Assembly (NCBI GenBank): GCA_021404565.1
Contig: JAAWWF010000004.1
Span: 310,001 to 374,000 of the forward strand
Source of the DNA: Roseivirga sp.
Lineage (GTDB): Bacteria; Bacteroidota; Bacteroidia; Cytophagales; Cyclobacteriaceae
DNA length: 64,000 nt
Direction of reading: 5' to 3'
Shown here: one piece after another, positions 1-8,724 of the stretch
Numbering within the stretch: the stretch's first letter is position 1
How the letters are laid out: every line of letters begins with the position of its first letter
Made by a program: the position numbers and the translations under genes
The notes under the pieces: model-generated
What the model saw: the letters and a program-made list of their open reading frames with translations, nothing else
Told to the model about the DNA's origin: nothing
The model's database searches: none

Positions 1-1310
1 CGACTCCCTTGTCCTTGTTCTAGTTTGGCAAGCTGTTGCCTTTTGATTCGTTCAATATGCTCCCAGGCACGCTTGTCCTGATCAGAAAGTAATTCTCGTT
101 CACCTGAAGCAGATTCAGAGTTGGCAATCCGGGGCTTTTGATGTTCGGTGGAATGGGATTGACCTATGGTTTCTGAGGTCTTGCTATCAGCTGTGCTGTC
201 TTCATTTCCGTCATCCTCCAGAGATTTGAAGAGATGGCTTTTGTTCAGTGCAGTCTTATCAATAACCCCACCTTTCTCTTTTTTCCGATCCAAAGGTTCG
301 AAGAATTTGGAGGCTGACTCAGATGTTTTGTCTTTGGTCTCAGTACTGATCCCATAACTGTGCTGATCAGATTTACCTTCTGTTTTCGAAACAGTTCGCT
401 CAGCAGCTATTTCAGTTTCTGACTTTGTCGAACTTGAGATGCTGGAGATCACATTTATGGCAGCCTGTATGACCTTCGCTTCTTCAAGTGATTTTGATAA
501 ATTGAGTTCTTTCTTATTGTCAGTCAGTTGTTTATGGATTAATGATAGTGCTGTTTTGCCTGAACCTTCGGAATACTCTCTGATATGGGAAAACAATAAT
601 TCAAAGGGCTTCTTAGGGTCGTCTTTATCCTGTGTCGGGTTAATGGTCGTAGCCATTTCTGTGAAGAAGAATGAGATTTCCAGTTCTTCAGAAAGCTTGT
701 TTGATCCCTTCTCCAGTATGCCTTTGACGAGTCGAAGATTGGCTATGGTTTTAGGTTCTTCAAAGTGTTGTAGCAACTTGCGGAGTTGGTTAGCCTCAAA
801 CTGATACAACAGTCGGTCGACAAGACTTGTCTTATTCTTTACCGCTCGTATTTTCCTGACCAGCTCTGAAGGTTGTTCTGTGAGCAGTTTTTTAAAGAGC
901 TGTTCCAGGGTCAATTCGAAATCATCCGAGACCCACCAGGGGAGTGCGCCTTTTTCGAGGAAGTACATAAAAGTACTAAGCTCTGACTGTTCTACAGTAC
1001 TAAGGTTTTCTATCTGCTCGTCATTGAACCTAGCCCTTTTGTGGCTTAAGAGTTCCTGCCTGAAAACATTTTCTACTTCCTCAGCCCATATACTGGTAAG
1101 TTCTGTCGAGCTGATAGTGCCAACATCAATGGTTAGTTTATCAAGCCTTAGACCTACGCCATTGTCAAAACCCAGTTCATCACATACCTTTTCCAGCCTG
1201 GGAAGTAAATCCCGATTGAATATTTCTTTAAAGCTGTTCTGGATATGCCAAACGTCACTGCCGGGTGGCATGTCAATTTCCAACGTTTGCTTTTTAATGA
1301 TGTGATTCAT
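1..1310 (-). CDS. eCIS tape-measure protein (CIS_TMP / Pvc14-like), 3' end outside window
   Basis: The frame is open from the ATG at 1310 to the left edge, about 436 residues with no stop, so the C-terminus is missing. The N-terminus MNHIIKKQTLEIDMPPG, followed by an amphipathic 'NSFKEIFNRDLLPRLEKV' stretch, is the hallmark I associate with contractile-injection-system tape-measure proteins. These run through the tube lumen and set sheath length. After about residue 270 the sequence becomes rich in Ser, Thr, Glu and Lys, low in complexity and probably disordered, then turns into a charged helix (RAWEHIERIKRQQLAKLEQG) at the edge. It is the last visible gene of the minus-strand eCIS operon and begins 92 bp after the stop of the preceding gene. 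The family call is from recognition of the N-terminus. The full length, and so the predicted particle length, cannot be read here. Confidence 0.85.
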   Translation of the reverse strand, partial: MNHIIKKQTLEIDMPPGSDVWHIQNSFKEIFNRDLLPRLEKVCDELGFDNGVGLRLDKLTIDVGTISSTELTSIWAEEVENVFRQELLSHKRARFNDEQIENLSTVEQSELSTFMYFLEKGALPWWVSDDFELTLEQLFKKLLTEQPSELVRKIRAVKNKTSLVDRLLYQFEANQLRKLLQHFEEPKTIANLRLVKGILEKGSNKLSEELEISFFFTEMATTINPTQDKDDPKKPFELLFSHIREYSEGSGKTALSLIHKQLTDNKKELNLSKSLEEAKVIQAAINVISSISSSTKSETEIAAERTVSKTEGKSDQHSYGISTETKDKTSESASKFFEPLDRKKEKGGVIDKTALNKSHLFKSLEDDGNEDSTADSKTSETIGQSHSTEHQKPRIANSESASGERELLSDQDKRAWEHIERIKRQQLAKLEQGQGS

Positions 1311-1402
1311 GGTGTTTGTTAACAACTACATCGAAAGTTCTCATTGCCTTCAGAGACAAGAGAACTTTCTGATATGGACCGGCTAATGGTCCAAGTCGTA
1401 GA

Positions 1403-3379
1403 TTATTTAGGTTTGGTCGTTTTTTTGATGGTTGAAGGTTTGGCCTCCACTTTATCAATCCCGGTAACTGGTTTAATAGGAGTGGGTGTCTTCACCGCTT
1501 TTGGCTTTGCCACTGCTTTAGGCTTGGCAGGAGATACCTCCTTCGGTGCCACTTTGGGTGCTGCTGTGGCACCAGACGCTGGTTTTGCTTTAATCTTTGG
1601 CTTGGGGGAAGCCGGAGCAGGCTTAATGGTGCCGCTGGCTGCAGGCTTAGGGCTTGTCTTTGGTTTAGCCGGTTTAACCGCTGGTTTTGCGGCAACGGGC
1701 TTAACGGCCGGCTTAGCACTAACTGGCTTAATAGGTTTATCTACCGGCTTGATTGCTGGTTTTATAGTTCCCGCTTCCTTGATATCTCTAGGTGCAGGTT
1801 TGATGCCAGGTGTTATATCTAACCCTGGAGTCACGCTTCCCGGCTTCTTAATGGTACCGGGTTTAGGTGCAAGGGTGGGTTTATCATCTGGGGTGATAAG
1901 ATGCGATCCGGGCTTCGGTGTGCGGGGTTTGATTGTCCCGGGTTTAGGCCCTGGGTCAACCATCGTCAAATCTGGTACAGGGGTCATCCTTCCGGGATAA
2001 TCACCTGGGAAAGGCAGGTAATCGGTTGATTTTTCTTCTTCTACTTTGAAGAGCTGCGCCAATGCCCGAGCTGTTTTTGCAAGGCCGTCTCCGTTTCTGA
2101 TGGTTCTTCTGCGAATGGCCTCCGCCAGGTTATTGCTGGTTTTCTTTCGGGTATCGGCTATGGTAAGAACGGGTTTGGCAATAGCACGATAGCTCGTATG
2201 TGCCGCCAGATCAAAGGCATTGTTTCTGGGCTCTCCATCAGGTTTATCCTCATTAAAGTACTGTTTAAAGTGCTCTACCACAATATCGCTGATATTCTGG
2301 CGGGTACCATCAAGGTAGGTGAGCTCGACTATTTCTTCTTTGATAATGTATCTTACGTTACCGATCTTTTTACCTTTCAGCAGGCACTCAATGTTGATCA
2401 GCTTGTCCAGCTCAGCCTGATCTTCCACATTCATTTTGGCAGCTTCCCAAAGTCCTTCCAGGTTGGTAAAGCGAATGTCATTTAAGGTTAAAGCTCCCTG
2501 AACGAGGTGAATCCGCTCTTCATCAAGCTTTTCCCTCAGGTCCTGATTTACAAGCCATCTTGTATCAATATCCAGATGACAGCCCTTGCCATCGCTTATT
2601 GTGCCCTGAATGGCAAAATCGCGTTGTTCATTACTCTCAAGCTTCACTTTTAATACATAGGGCCAGGCAACAGCCTCCAGATCCACGAACTCAGGAATGG
2701 CAGTTTCTCCATAGTAGCTCATCTTATTGATTCTGAAGGAAAGGAGCTCCTTGCCATTGATGCTCAGCTGGGTATCGATGGAAACAGGCAGGTGATAAAG
2801 ACCATCTTCTGTTTTGGTGGGGATGGTTTTTAAGTGGCTGATCAGCCATTCGGTATCATTTTCCTCTGATTCTGGAGAGGAGGGGAAATGAAGGACCGCT
2901 GAGCTGCCTCCTGGTTCATATTCCCAATAACCTTCCTTGGCCGAGTAATAATAATGCCCCAGATGGTTTTCAAAGACCAGTGCTTCGCCTTCTCTGGCAT
3001 AGTCCAGGAACTTAAAATTGGCAAATACTTTCTGGAGCCAGTCATCATTGAGTATATCTCCTTCATCAATGCCCAGCAGATTGGTAAGTGCCATTGTGCC
3101 TGGCGAACCGTCCATAAAGGCATCTACACAGTTAAGAAAACCGTTGAGGGCATTGTTAAAATCCTTTTGATCATCATTTTGATCTGACTGGGGGAGATTT
3201 ACCTGAATATTGACGGTGGCGGTGTCTTCCTGGCCATGTTGCCTGATGACATAGCGAAAAGAGTCTGAGGTGGCTACAGCCCCCGCCAGATATCTGAAAA
3301 AGGGGTGCCCTTTGTCTGGCTTGATCAGGGAAACCGTGCCTCCCTTTCTGGTTTTTATAGTTTTTATTACTTGTTCCAT
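1403..3379 (-). CDS. eCIS accessory protein: Ig-half, unknown core, Pro/Lys/Ala-rich tail
   Basis: 658 residues with no whole-protein family that I recognise. Residues 1-65 look like the second half of a VCBS/cadherin-like Ig domain: a GGTVSLI strand, then DSFRYVIRQHGQEDTATVNIQV. The first half of such a domain ends the preceding gene. Residues about 70-450 are a mixed alpha/beta region of unknown function. From about residue 455 to the end there is a roughly 200-residue tail made almost only of Pro, Lys, Ala, Thr and Val, with a recurring (P/A/S)GTIK(P/K) motif. Such a tail is probably extended and strongly basic. The start ATG at 3379 lies 13 bp after the preceding stop. Its position between the wedge protein and the tape measure suggests a particle-associated or cell-surface accessory role, which is inference. 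Confidence 0.75.
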   Translation of the reverse strand: MEQVIKTIKTRKGGTVSLIKPDKGHPFFRYLAGAVATSDSFRYVIRQHGQEDTATVNIQVNLPQSDQNDDQKDFNNALNGFLNCVDAFMDGSPGTMALTNLLGIDEGDILNDDWLQKVFANFKFLDYAREGEALVFENHLGHYYYSAKEGYWEYEPGGSSAVLHFPSSPESEENDTEWLISHLKTIPTKTEDGLYHLPVSIDTQLSINGKELLSFRINKMSYYGETAIPEFVDLEAVAWPYVLKVKLESNEQRDFAIQGTISDGKGCHLDIDTRWLVNQDLREKLDEERIHLVQGALTLNDIRFTNLEGLWEAAKMNVEDQAELDKLINIECLLKGKKIGNVRYIIKEEIVELTYLDGTRQNISDIVVEHFKQYFNEDKPDGEPRNNAFDLAAHTSYRAIAKPVLTIADTRKKTSNNLAEAIRRRTIRNGDGLAKTARALAQLFKVEEEKSTDYLPFPGDYPGRMTPVPDLTMVDPGPKPGTIKPRTPKPGSHLITPDDKPTLAPKPGTIKKPGSVTPGLDITPGIKPAPRDIKEAGTIKPAIKPVDKPIKPVSAKPAVKPVAAKPAVKPAKPKTSPKPAASGTIKPAPASPKPKIKAKPASGATAAPKVAPKEVSPAKPKAVAKPKAVKTPTPIKPVTGIDKVEAKPSTIKKTTKPK

Positions 3380-3392
3380 GAGATCTGTTTTT

Positions 3393-5396
3393 TTAATTGT
3401 CTTTATCGAAATCGAGCTCTACCGGGCCCGGGCCTACGTTGTCATTTTGTAATACATTAATATCGATGCTCTTGTCGGTGAGGGTTTTTGTCTGCACATC
3501 TTTGGCATCCAGTTCCTGAATGAGGTCTACCTGAATGGGCGCATCTCTGTCAAAGAGGTCGTTTTGCAGCGACCTAATATCGATTTGCTTTCCGGTAATG
3601 GCCAGGGTCTGGTCGTTGGTAGCAGCCAGGTCGTATATAAAATCGACTTCTATTGGGCTGTCCTTATCGAACTGGTCGTTGTCCAGCACTGTAATGTCCA
3701 GTGATTTTTCGGTCAATACTTTTCCCTGATCGCCAGTGGCTTTTAGTACAAAAGGCTCTGGCTCAGGAGCAGCCTGCTTTTGTCCACAACATACGTAAGG
3801 GAGCACCAGTGTAGCAACTACAGGGCCGTCTGTCTGGCCGGGCTCTGCCTTGAAAACGACCACTAGAGTTCCTCCCTTAGGCACACTACTGCTATGATAC
3901 AGACCCGGGTGCTCTATGATGAATTCCTTGAAATTGAACTCATTTATGCTTCCCGGTTCTGGTTTTTTGGGAATCGAATAAGGCACGTCATGATCTTTTT
4001 CACTCACCCTTAAGGCTATTATTCCGGTTGATAAATGGTGTTTTCTCTTAAGCTTCAGCAAGGAGTTCAGGGCCACTGTTTTACCGAGCCCGATAATTCT
4101 TTCTATGAGCAGGGAATCTTTGTTATCGTGGAAATAATCGAGCGAACCGGAGAGCGGTATTTCGTCCTGAAAAGCCGATGTGCTCCAGGTACTCGTTTTT
4201 AGAGCCAGCTCATAGTAAAAAGGAATGGTGGCTTCTGAAACAGGGTATTTCCGGGAATTGGTGGGTGTAATCTGAACAGCATCAGCTTTTACCGGGATGT
4301 TGAAAGTAGTTAGCATGCTTCCAAGCCTTTGACATAGGCTGGCCAGTTTTTCAAGTTGATCTCTGTCTTGCCGATCAGGTAAGACTGGCTGAAAATGGTT
4401 TTTATTGAATATCGCCAGACGCCCTTTGACGTGTCCCAGCATCAGATGATGGGGGCGATGGTTTGTAAGCTGATACAGTTGATGCCTGACTGTTTGCCTC
4501 AGCCTGATGATTTCTTCGATTGTCTGTCCCAGATCGATTAGGAAGTCATAGAAGTACTGCAGATGGTGAGGGTTCTTATTGAGTGTGAGGTCTCTTTTAC
4601 CCTTTAAATTCAGGCCTGTAAGCTGAAAGTCAGTCACAGAAACAAATTGCCTGAGGTCGGGAATCAGCTGTCCTTTAACCTCCAGAATCTCTTTATGCAA
4701 CCAGTCGATAAACTCATTGGAACAGGCTTTGGCATAGGCTTTTGGAAGTTCCGGGTTGTTTGAGGCGGCAATCTGAATTCTTTCAATCCTACGAAGTGTG
4801 GATTGGTGGTCAGTTTGCGCTGATGCGATGGAGCCGGGCACCTGAATGAGCAGGTATTTGATGGCAAATTTGCGCTGGACCCCACGTTCATCACAGTTGG
4901 TGATAAAGCAGGACTGTATTTGAATATCAACGGATTCCTGAACAGCTGCCAGCCCGGTGTCGAAATTATTGTCAAGCAGGGTGCTGAGCGGAACAAGTCC
5001 TTCAGGTTTCTCAATATCGTCAGGACGATCGGGTACCAGAGCGTAGACCATACTACCCTCAGGCAAATCAGGGAACTCTGATGCCAGGTGCTCATACTCG
5101 TATTGGATGGCGTGGCTGTGGCTCACCAAACCTCCATCATCAGCTTGAATAATTAGTTGCCCTGTGGAAGTCACTCCCTTACCATTGCTGATATTCAGGG
5201 TGGTCACATCGTTCTCTTTCTTTAGTTGAAAGGCGAAACCTTCAAGTATACCGCTTCCGATAAGCTGACTCCTGGTTTGCGTGTTTTCCTTCTCCAGGTA
5301 TTGCAGCATGTCGTTCAGGTGCACATCAGAGAGTACCTGGTCGGCCTTAAATACCGGGTGTGATTTATAGAATGGGCTGAATATTACGTTACTCAT
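3393..5396 (-). CDS. eCIS-associated protein with C-terminal half-Ig repeats
   Basis: 667 residues. The N-terminal 90 residues (FKADQVLSDVHLNDMLQYLE, then RSQLIGSGILEGFAF and a beta-rich GKGVTSTGQLI) resemble a module that recurs next to eCIS baseplate genes in Bacteroidota, but I know no assigned function. The middle is mixed helical and beta. The last 115 residues hold three copies of a roughly 38-residue unit, LT(D/E)KSxDIxVLxNDxFD followed by an acidic strand. This matches the first half of VCBS/Ig domains with the 'DVLANDTDPDG' signature. The third copy is cut by the stop codon. The ATG at 5396 overlaps the upstream gene by 8 bp, so the two are translationally coupled. Removing one T at 3395/3396 would join this frame to the next gene. 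A fibre, scaffold or surface-docking role is plausible but unproven. Confidence 0.75.
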   Translation of the reverse strand: MSNVIFSPFYKSHPVFKADQVLSDVHLNDMLQYLEKENTQTRSQLIGSGILEGFAFQLKKENDVTTLNISNGKGVTSTGQLIIQADDGGLVSHSHAIQYEYEHLASEFPDLPEGSMVYALVPDRPDDIEKPEGLVPLSTLLDNNFDTGLAAVQESVDIQIQSCFITNCDERGVQRKFAIKYLLIQVPGSIASAQTDHQSTLRRIERIQIAASNNPELPKAYAKACSNEFIDWLHKEILEVKGQLIPDLRQFVSVTDFQLTGLNLKGKRDLTLNKNPHHLQYFYDFLIDLGQTIEEIIRLRQTVRHQLYQLTNHRPHHLMLGHVKGRLAIFNKNHFQPVLPDRQDRDQLEKLASLCQRLGSMLTTFNIPVKADAVQITPTNSRKYPVSEATIPFYYELALKTSTWSTSAFQDEIPLSGSLDYFHDNKDSLLIERIIGLGKTVALNSLLKLKRKHHLSTGIIALRVSEKDHDVPYSIPKKPEPGSINEFNFKEFIIEHPGLYHSSSVPKGGTLVVVFKAEPGQTDGPVVATLVLPYVCCGQKQAAPEPEPFVLKATGDQGKVLTEKSLDITVLDNDQFDKDSPIEVDFIYDLAATNDQTLAITGKQIDIRSLQNDLFDRDAPIQVDLIQELDAKDVQTKTLTDKSIDINVLQNDNVGPGPVELDFDKDN

Positions 5397-8300
5397 CTTC
5401 TAGTGGTTTGAAAGTTCCTAACTTAGTTTTATTGAGCGCTATCGGGTTGTCAGCATTGCTGTCCTGACAGTCGTAGAGTGTAGCGGTAGGGTACACGTTG
5501 CGCATGGTCATCATAGCATCGATCAGGGTATTGTGCCGGTCCGATCGTTCAAGCAGCTTGTACATCTTCTCCAGACGATCGATCTTAAATACATCGTTTT
5601 TCCTCGATTCAGTAGTTGCTTCTTCGGATGCAAGCTGCTCGTTGAGCATGGTCAGAGCGGCCTGTATATTGTCCTTCAGGCTGTTTTCTCCTTCCGATAG
5701 ACCTGAGAGCTCATTGACGATCAAAGTATCGAGAGAGCGCCCCAGAAAGTCGGATACAAAGAGTTCATCATTGAAATCGATACCAGTCATCGCACTTTGC
5801 CAGGAGCTGAGCGCATCATCAAGACGGGTCATGGTTTCCTTGGTAACCCAGCAGATTTTTGGGAAAACATGGGCCGGTGTTTCTAACCTGATGCGTTCCT
5901 CTACATATCGTCTGAAGTCGAGATTCCTAAAACGTGCAGGCCAGCTGGGTAATACCACGCTGATGATAAAGGAGTAAGGATCTGCATTACCCGGGCAGCA
6001 GATATCGTTGCCATGATCGTCTGTGATCTGATATACCGGTAGTAATTTGTCGCGGTTCATCAGCTTGGGCCTGAGCAGCATATGCTCGATTATCAGTACC
6101 TGCTCTTCGTGCATGCGCAGGTGGTCAATACAGAGCATGATTTGCTCCAGGCGCCTTTCGCCATCGCTGCTGTATTCCGGGCTGCGAGCAATGGTTTTTC
6201 CAGCTACACTGAATTCGAAATAGAAGGCACCTTCGGCTAAGATCTGCTTGTGATAGTTCTCTGATTCGAGTCCTTTATTCTCCAGGCTGGTTTTTATCTC
6301 CTTTAGTACATCAGCTTCATCATAGAAGGAGACACCCCGGAGCACTACCTGATCAGCCTGATTTTTCAGCAGAAAACTATACTGACCTTCGTTGTTTTGT
6401 ACACTTTGGAAAACCGCCCGGTTGTCTGCCTCACCCGGGGCGCTGATTCCGAGCAGTCGGGCTATGCGCATTTCAAGTCCGGAGAGTTCTTTGTCAGCTC
6501 CGGTATAGTCAAACCCTTTACCACGATTGGCGCTTATTTTTGGGTAGTCTTTCAAGAGGAGGGCTTTATCTTCTATCAGCTGATAGCCGGAAACATCCGA
6601 ATCTATACTGTGCATGATGTTGGCATAGTCCTCTACCTGTTCCCCAAAACGAGCCATCAGATGATCGAGAAAGCGATTTCTACGATTGAGAAAGACAGAC
6701 TCAGATTCTCCTGATGTATTTTCTTTGATTCCTTCTGCAATGGACTGAACATGGAGGAGATAGGCATTTTCAGCATTCTCTATAAAACTGTTCCATTTGC
6801 TTTTTAACAGCGCGGGATCGTCTTCTTCAGGGTTGCTGGTAAAGCCACCTTCGCCAAGAAAGTCGATGAGCAGTGGCGCCAGGTTGGGTACCTCATAGAG
6901 GTCCTGCACAAAATAGGTGTGCTTAATACTGGTGTCCAGTGAAAAGAGCTGATTGACGTTTTTTAACTGAGCCAGGTAGTTGGCCAGTAGTTGTTCAAAG
7001 ATGAGCAGGTAGCCTTTTAGCTGATGTGCCCTGGCTTTTCGTTCGGCACTTTCAGAGGGTGAGAGGCCAAATTCTCCAATACCGTAGGTGAGGGGCAGTT
7101 CTGATTGGATGGACGTGTATTCACCCACATTTCGGCTTTGGCCTTTCCTCTGAGCTTGTTGAGACGAATCATCGGTGATAGTCTGTTTGGTTTCGGTAGA
7201 TCTGAGCTCTTGCAGTTGAGTATTTACGGTATCGCGATTGGTGGAAAGAGGAATGCCGCTTTTGTAAAAGCGAATGTTTGAATGATCTATGTTAAGTCGG
7301 GGAACGAAATAGCTGACTTCAGCATCATCACCCGTCAGGTTGACATGCCACTTATCTTTGTCTCTGTAAAGCTCAAAGCTGCGTCCGTTTTTTAGCCCGA
7401 CTTCAATCTCCCCCAGAAACTCAACTCCGGGAATATCAGAAATGACGTTGATGAGATCGGAGATATAGATCATCCTCCTTCGATCGGAAACCATCATCTG
7501 GTCATCAGAAAGGAAACCATGATCAAGGACAGGGCCCTCGAAGATTTCATCCATGGCTATTCCACGCTCAATCAGTTCTTTATGAGTCGTCCATTGTAGC
7601 GAAGGTGCCAGGAAGAGCTCCAGAGCATGAAAAATTCGTGCAAGCACTTTATCCGGTACGGCCTGATGTTTAAGGTCTACTTTGATACAAAGAGCTAATT
7701 CCTTTACTTTCAGTGATTTAAAATTGATAAAGTCTTCGCAAAGGTTGCGATGTCTTTGCAGGCGATCGTTGACTTTTTTGATCAGGTTTTTGACCAGTAT
7801 TACCTTGTCATAGTACTTTTCTGAGAGCTGCGCGAGTGTATCAATCAGGGCCTGTTTCAGCTCTTCCTCAGCAGCAGTCATAGGGTTGCCTGAGATGCGA
7901 TCAGCTACCTGTACTGTCGCCCTGTCCTGATGTAAATAACGGAGATCTGCGAGTGTGATTCTGAGCTTATCGTGGCCTCGATAAAATGTGACGTCTACAT
8001 CTTGCAGGTGATTGAGCAATACAGATTGTTTGAACTCGCTCAGCTGATTTTCAGAAAGGTCGCTGAGGTCAGTGTCCGGAAACAACTTGTCGTCCCAATA
8101 GGGATATTGAGCTGCAATCATTGCCTTGAAGCCATTAAGTCCGGATTCGGGGTTATTAATCTCCAACGGCAGATTTACAAAGTTGCTGTTGAGGTCACCA
8201 TAGGCTTCATGGTATTCAAACTCCAGCAGAACATCGTAAAGGCCAATGAGTGAAACAGGTTGTGCCTTATCAGACTGGTCGAATGTCAACCGTGATTTAT

Positions 8301-8712
8301 CCGTATCGTGAAAAACTGTCGGGCCATCGGAATGAAAATTAGTGTCGGTTTTGGGTTCCAGCCAGGCATTTTTAATACCTGCTACATCAATGATGACTTT
8401 GCGCAGATCGCTGATGCTCACGGGATTGGTTGTGAGTATTTTATCTGCTTCGAAGAAATGGGTTTGTTTTCCTGCCTTGCCGTTATTTTCGGCCAGAAGG
8501 TCTTCAATATTGAAGGAGGTGCGGTAGGCGAGATCGTTGATGCCATAGGCCAGGCCCTGAAGCATCGTGATTCCCGGGTCGTGGCTGTTGTAGTCGCTCC
8601 AGTTGTTGCCAGCCACACGCTGTATGTAGCGGATACCATCGCCTGTGAGCTTGTCGAAGCTCTTTGCCCTGGAGTCAGGTGCCTTTCTTGATATGTTCAG
8701 AATATCGCTCAC
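5389..8712 (-). CDS. eCIS baseplate wedge protein (Pvc12/Afp12-like)
   Basis: 1107 residues. The N-terminal signature WSDYNSHDPGITMLQGLAYG followed by an INDLAYRT stretch is the conserved opening of Pvc12-type baseplate wedge proteins, which together with Pvc11-type proteins form the ring around the spike and trigger sheath contraction. The rest is long and mixed, with a helical segment near residues 255-340 and a conserved-looking block around residues 900-985 (LIIEHMLLRPKLMN, then CCPGNADPYSFIISVVLPSWPA) followed by helices. The gene begins 12 bp downstream of the putative fibre gene and overlaps the next gene by 8 bp. The protein is on the large side for this family. In the Algoriphagus eCIS the baseplate proteins carry big extensions that form a cage round the spike, and extra length here could mean the same. 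Confidence 0.88.
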   Translation of the reverse strand: MSDILNISRKAPDSRAKSFDKLTGDGIRYIQRVAGNNWSDYNSHDPGITMLQGLAYGINDLAYRTSFNIEDLLAENNGKAGKQTHFFEADKILTTNPVSISDLRKVIIDVAGIKNAWLEPKTDTNFHSDGPTVFHDTDKSRLTFDQSDKAQPVSLIGLYDVLLEFEYHEAYGDLNSNFVNLPLEINNPESGLNGFKAMIAAQYPYWDDKLFPDTDLSDLSENQLSEFKQSVLLNHLQDVDVTFYRGHDKLRITLADLRYLHQDRATVQVADRISGNPMTAAEEELKQALIDTLAQLSEKYYDKVILVKNLIKKVNDRLQRHRNLCEDFINFKSLKVKELALCIKVDLKHQAVPDKVLARIFHALELFLAPSLQWTTHKELIERGIAMDEIFEGPVLDHGFLSDDQMMVSDRRRMIYISDLINVISDIPGVEFLGEIEVGLKNGRSFELYRDKDKWHVNLTGDDAEVSYFVPRLNIDHSNIRFYKSGIPLSTNRDTVNTQLQELRSTETKQTITDDSSQQAQRKGQSRNVGEYTSIQSELPLTYGIGEFGLSPSESAERKARAHQLKGYLLIFEQLLANYLAQLKNVNQLFSLDTSIKHTYFVQDLYEVPNLAPLLIDFLGEGGFTSNPEEDDPALLKSKWNSFIENAENAYLLHVQSIAEGIKENTSGESESVFLNRRNRFLDHLMARFGEQVEDYANIMHSIDSDVSGYQLIEDKALLLKDYPKISANRGKGFDYTGADKELSGLEMRIARLLGISAPGEADNRAVFQSVQNNEGQYSFLLKNQADQVVLRGVSFYDEADVLKEIKTSLENKGLESENYHKQILAEGAFYFEFSVAGKTIARSPEYSSDGERRLEQIMLCIDHLRMHEEQVLIIEHMLLRPKLMNRDKLLPVYQITDDHGNDICCPGNADPYSFIISVVLPSWPARFRNLDFRRYVEERIRLETPAHVFPKICWVTKETMTRLDDALSSWQSAMTGIDFNDELFVSDFLGRSLDTLIVNELSGLSEGENSLKDNIQAALTMLNEQLASEEATTESRKNDVFKIDRLEKMYKLLERSDRHNTLIDAMMTMRNVYPTATLYDCQDSNADNPIALNKTKLGTFKPLEDE

Positions 8713-8724
8713 AATGTTGAGTTT

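Noticed and set aside
439-1305. Several plus-strand open frames near the left edge
   Set aside because: They lie opposite the tape-measure gene, whose frame is open over the full stretch and has a recognisable N-terminus.
1344-2000. Long plus-strand open frame opposite the Pro/Lys-rich tail
   Set aside because: It is the Gly/Leu/Ala-rich mirror of a GC-rich low-complexity coding region on the minus strand and has no independent features.
3387-3396. Programmed -1 frameshift at the run of A residues between the two accessory genes
   Set aside because: The stop codon comes before the run could be used, and the second frame needs a +1 step, not -1. A single-base change is the simpler explanation.
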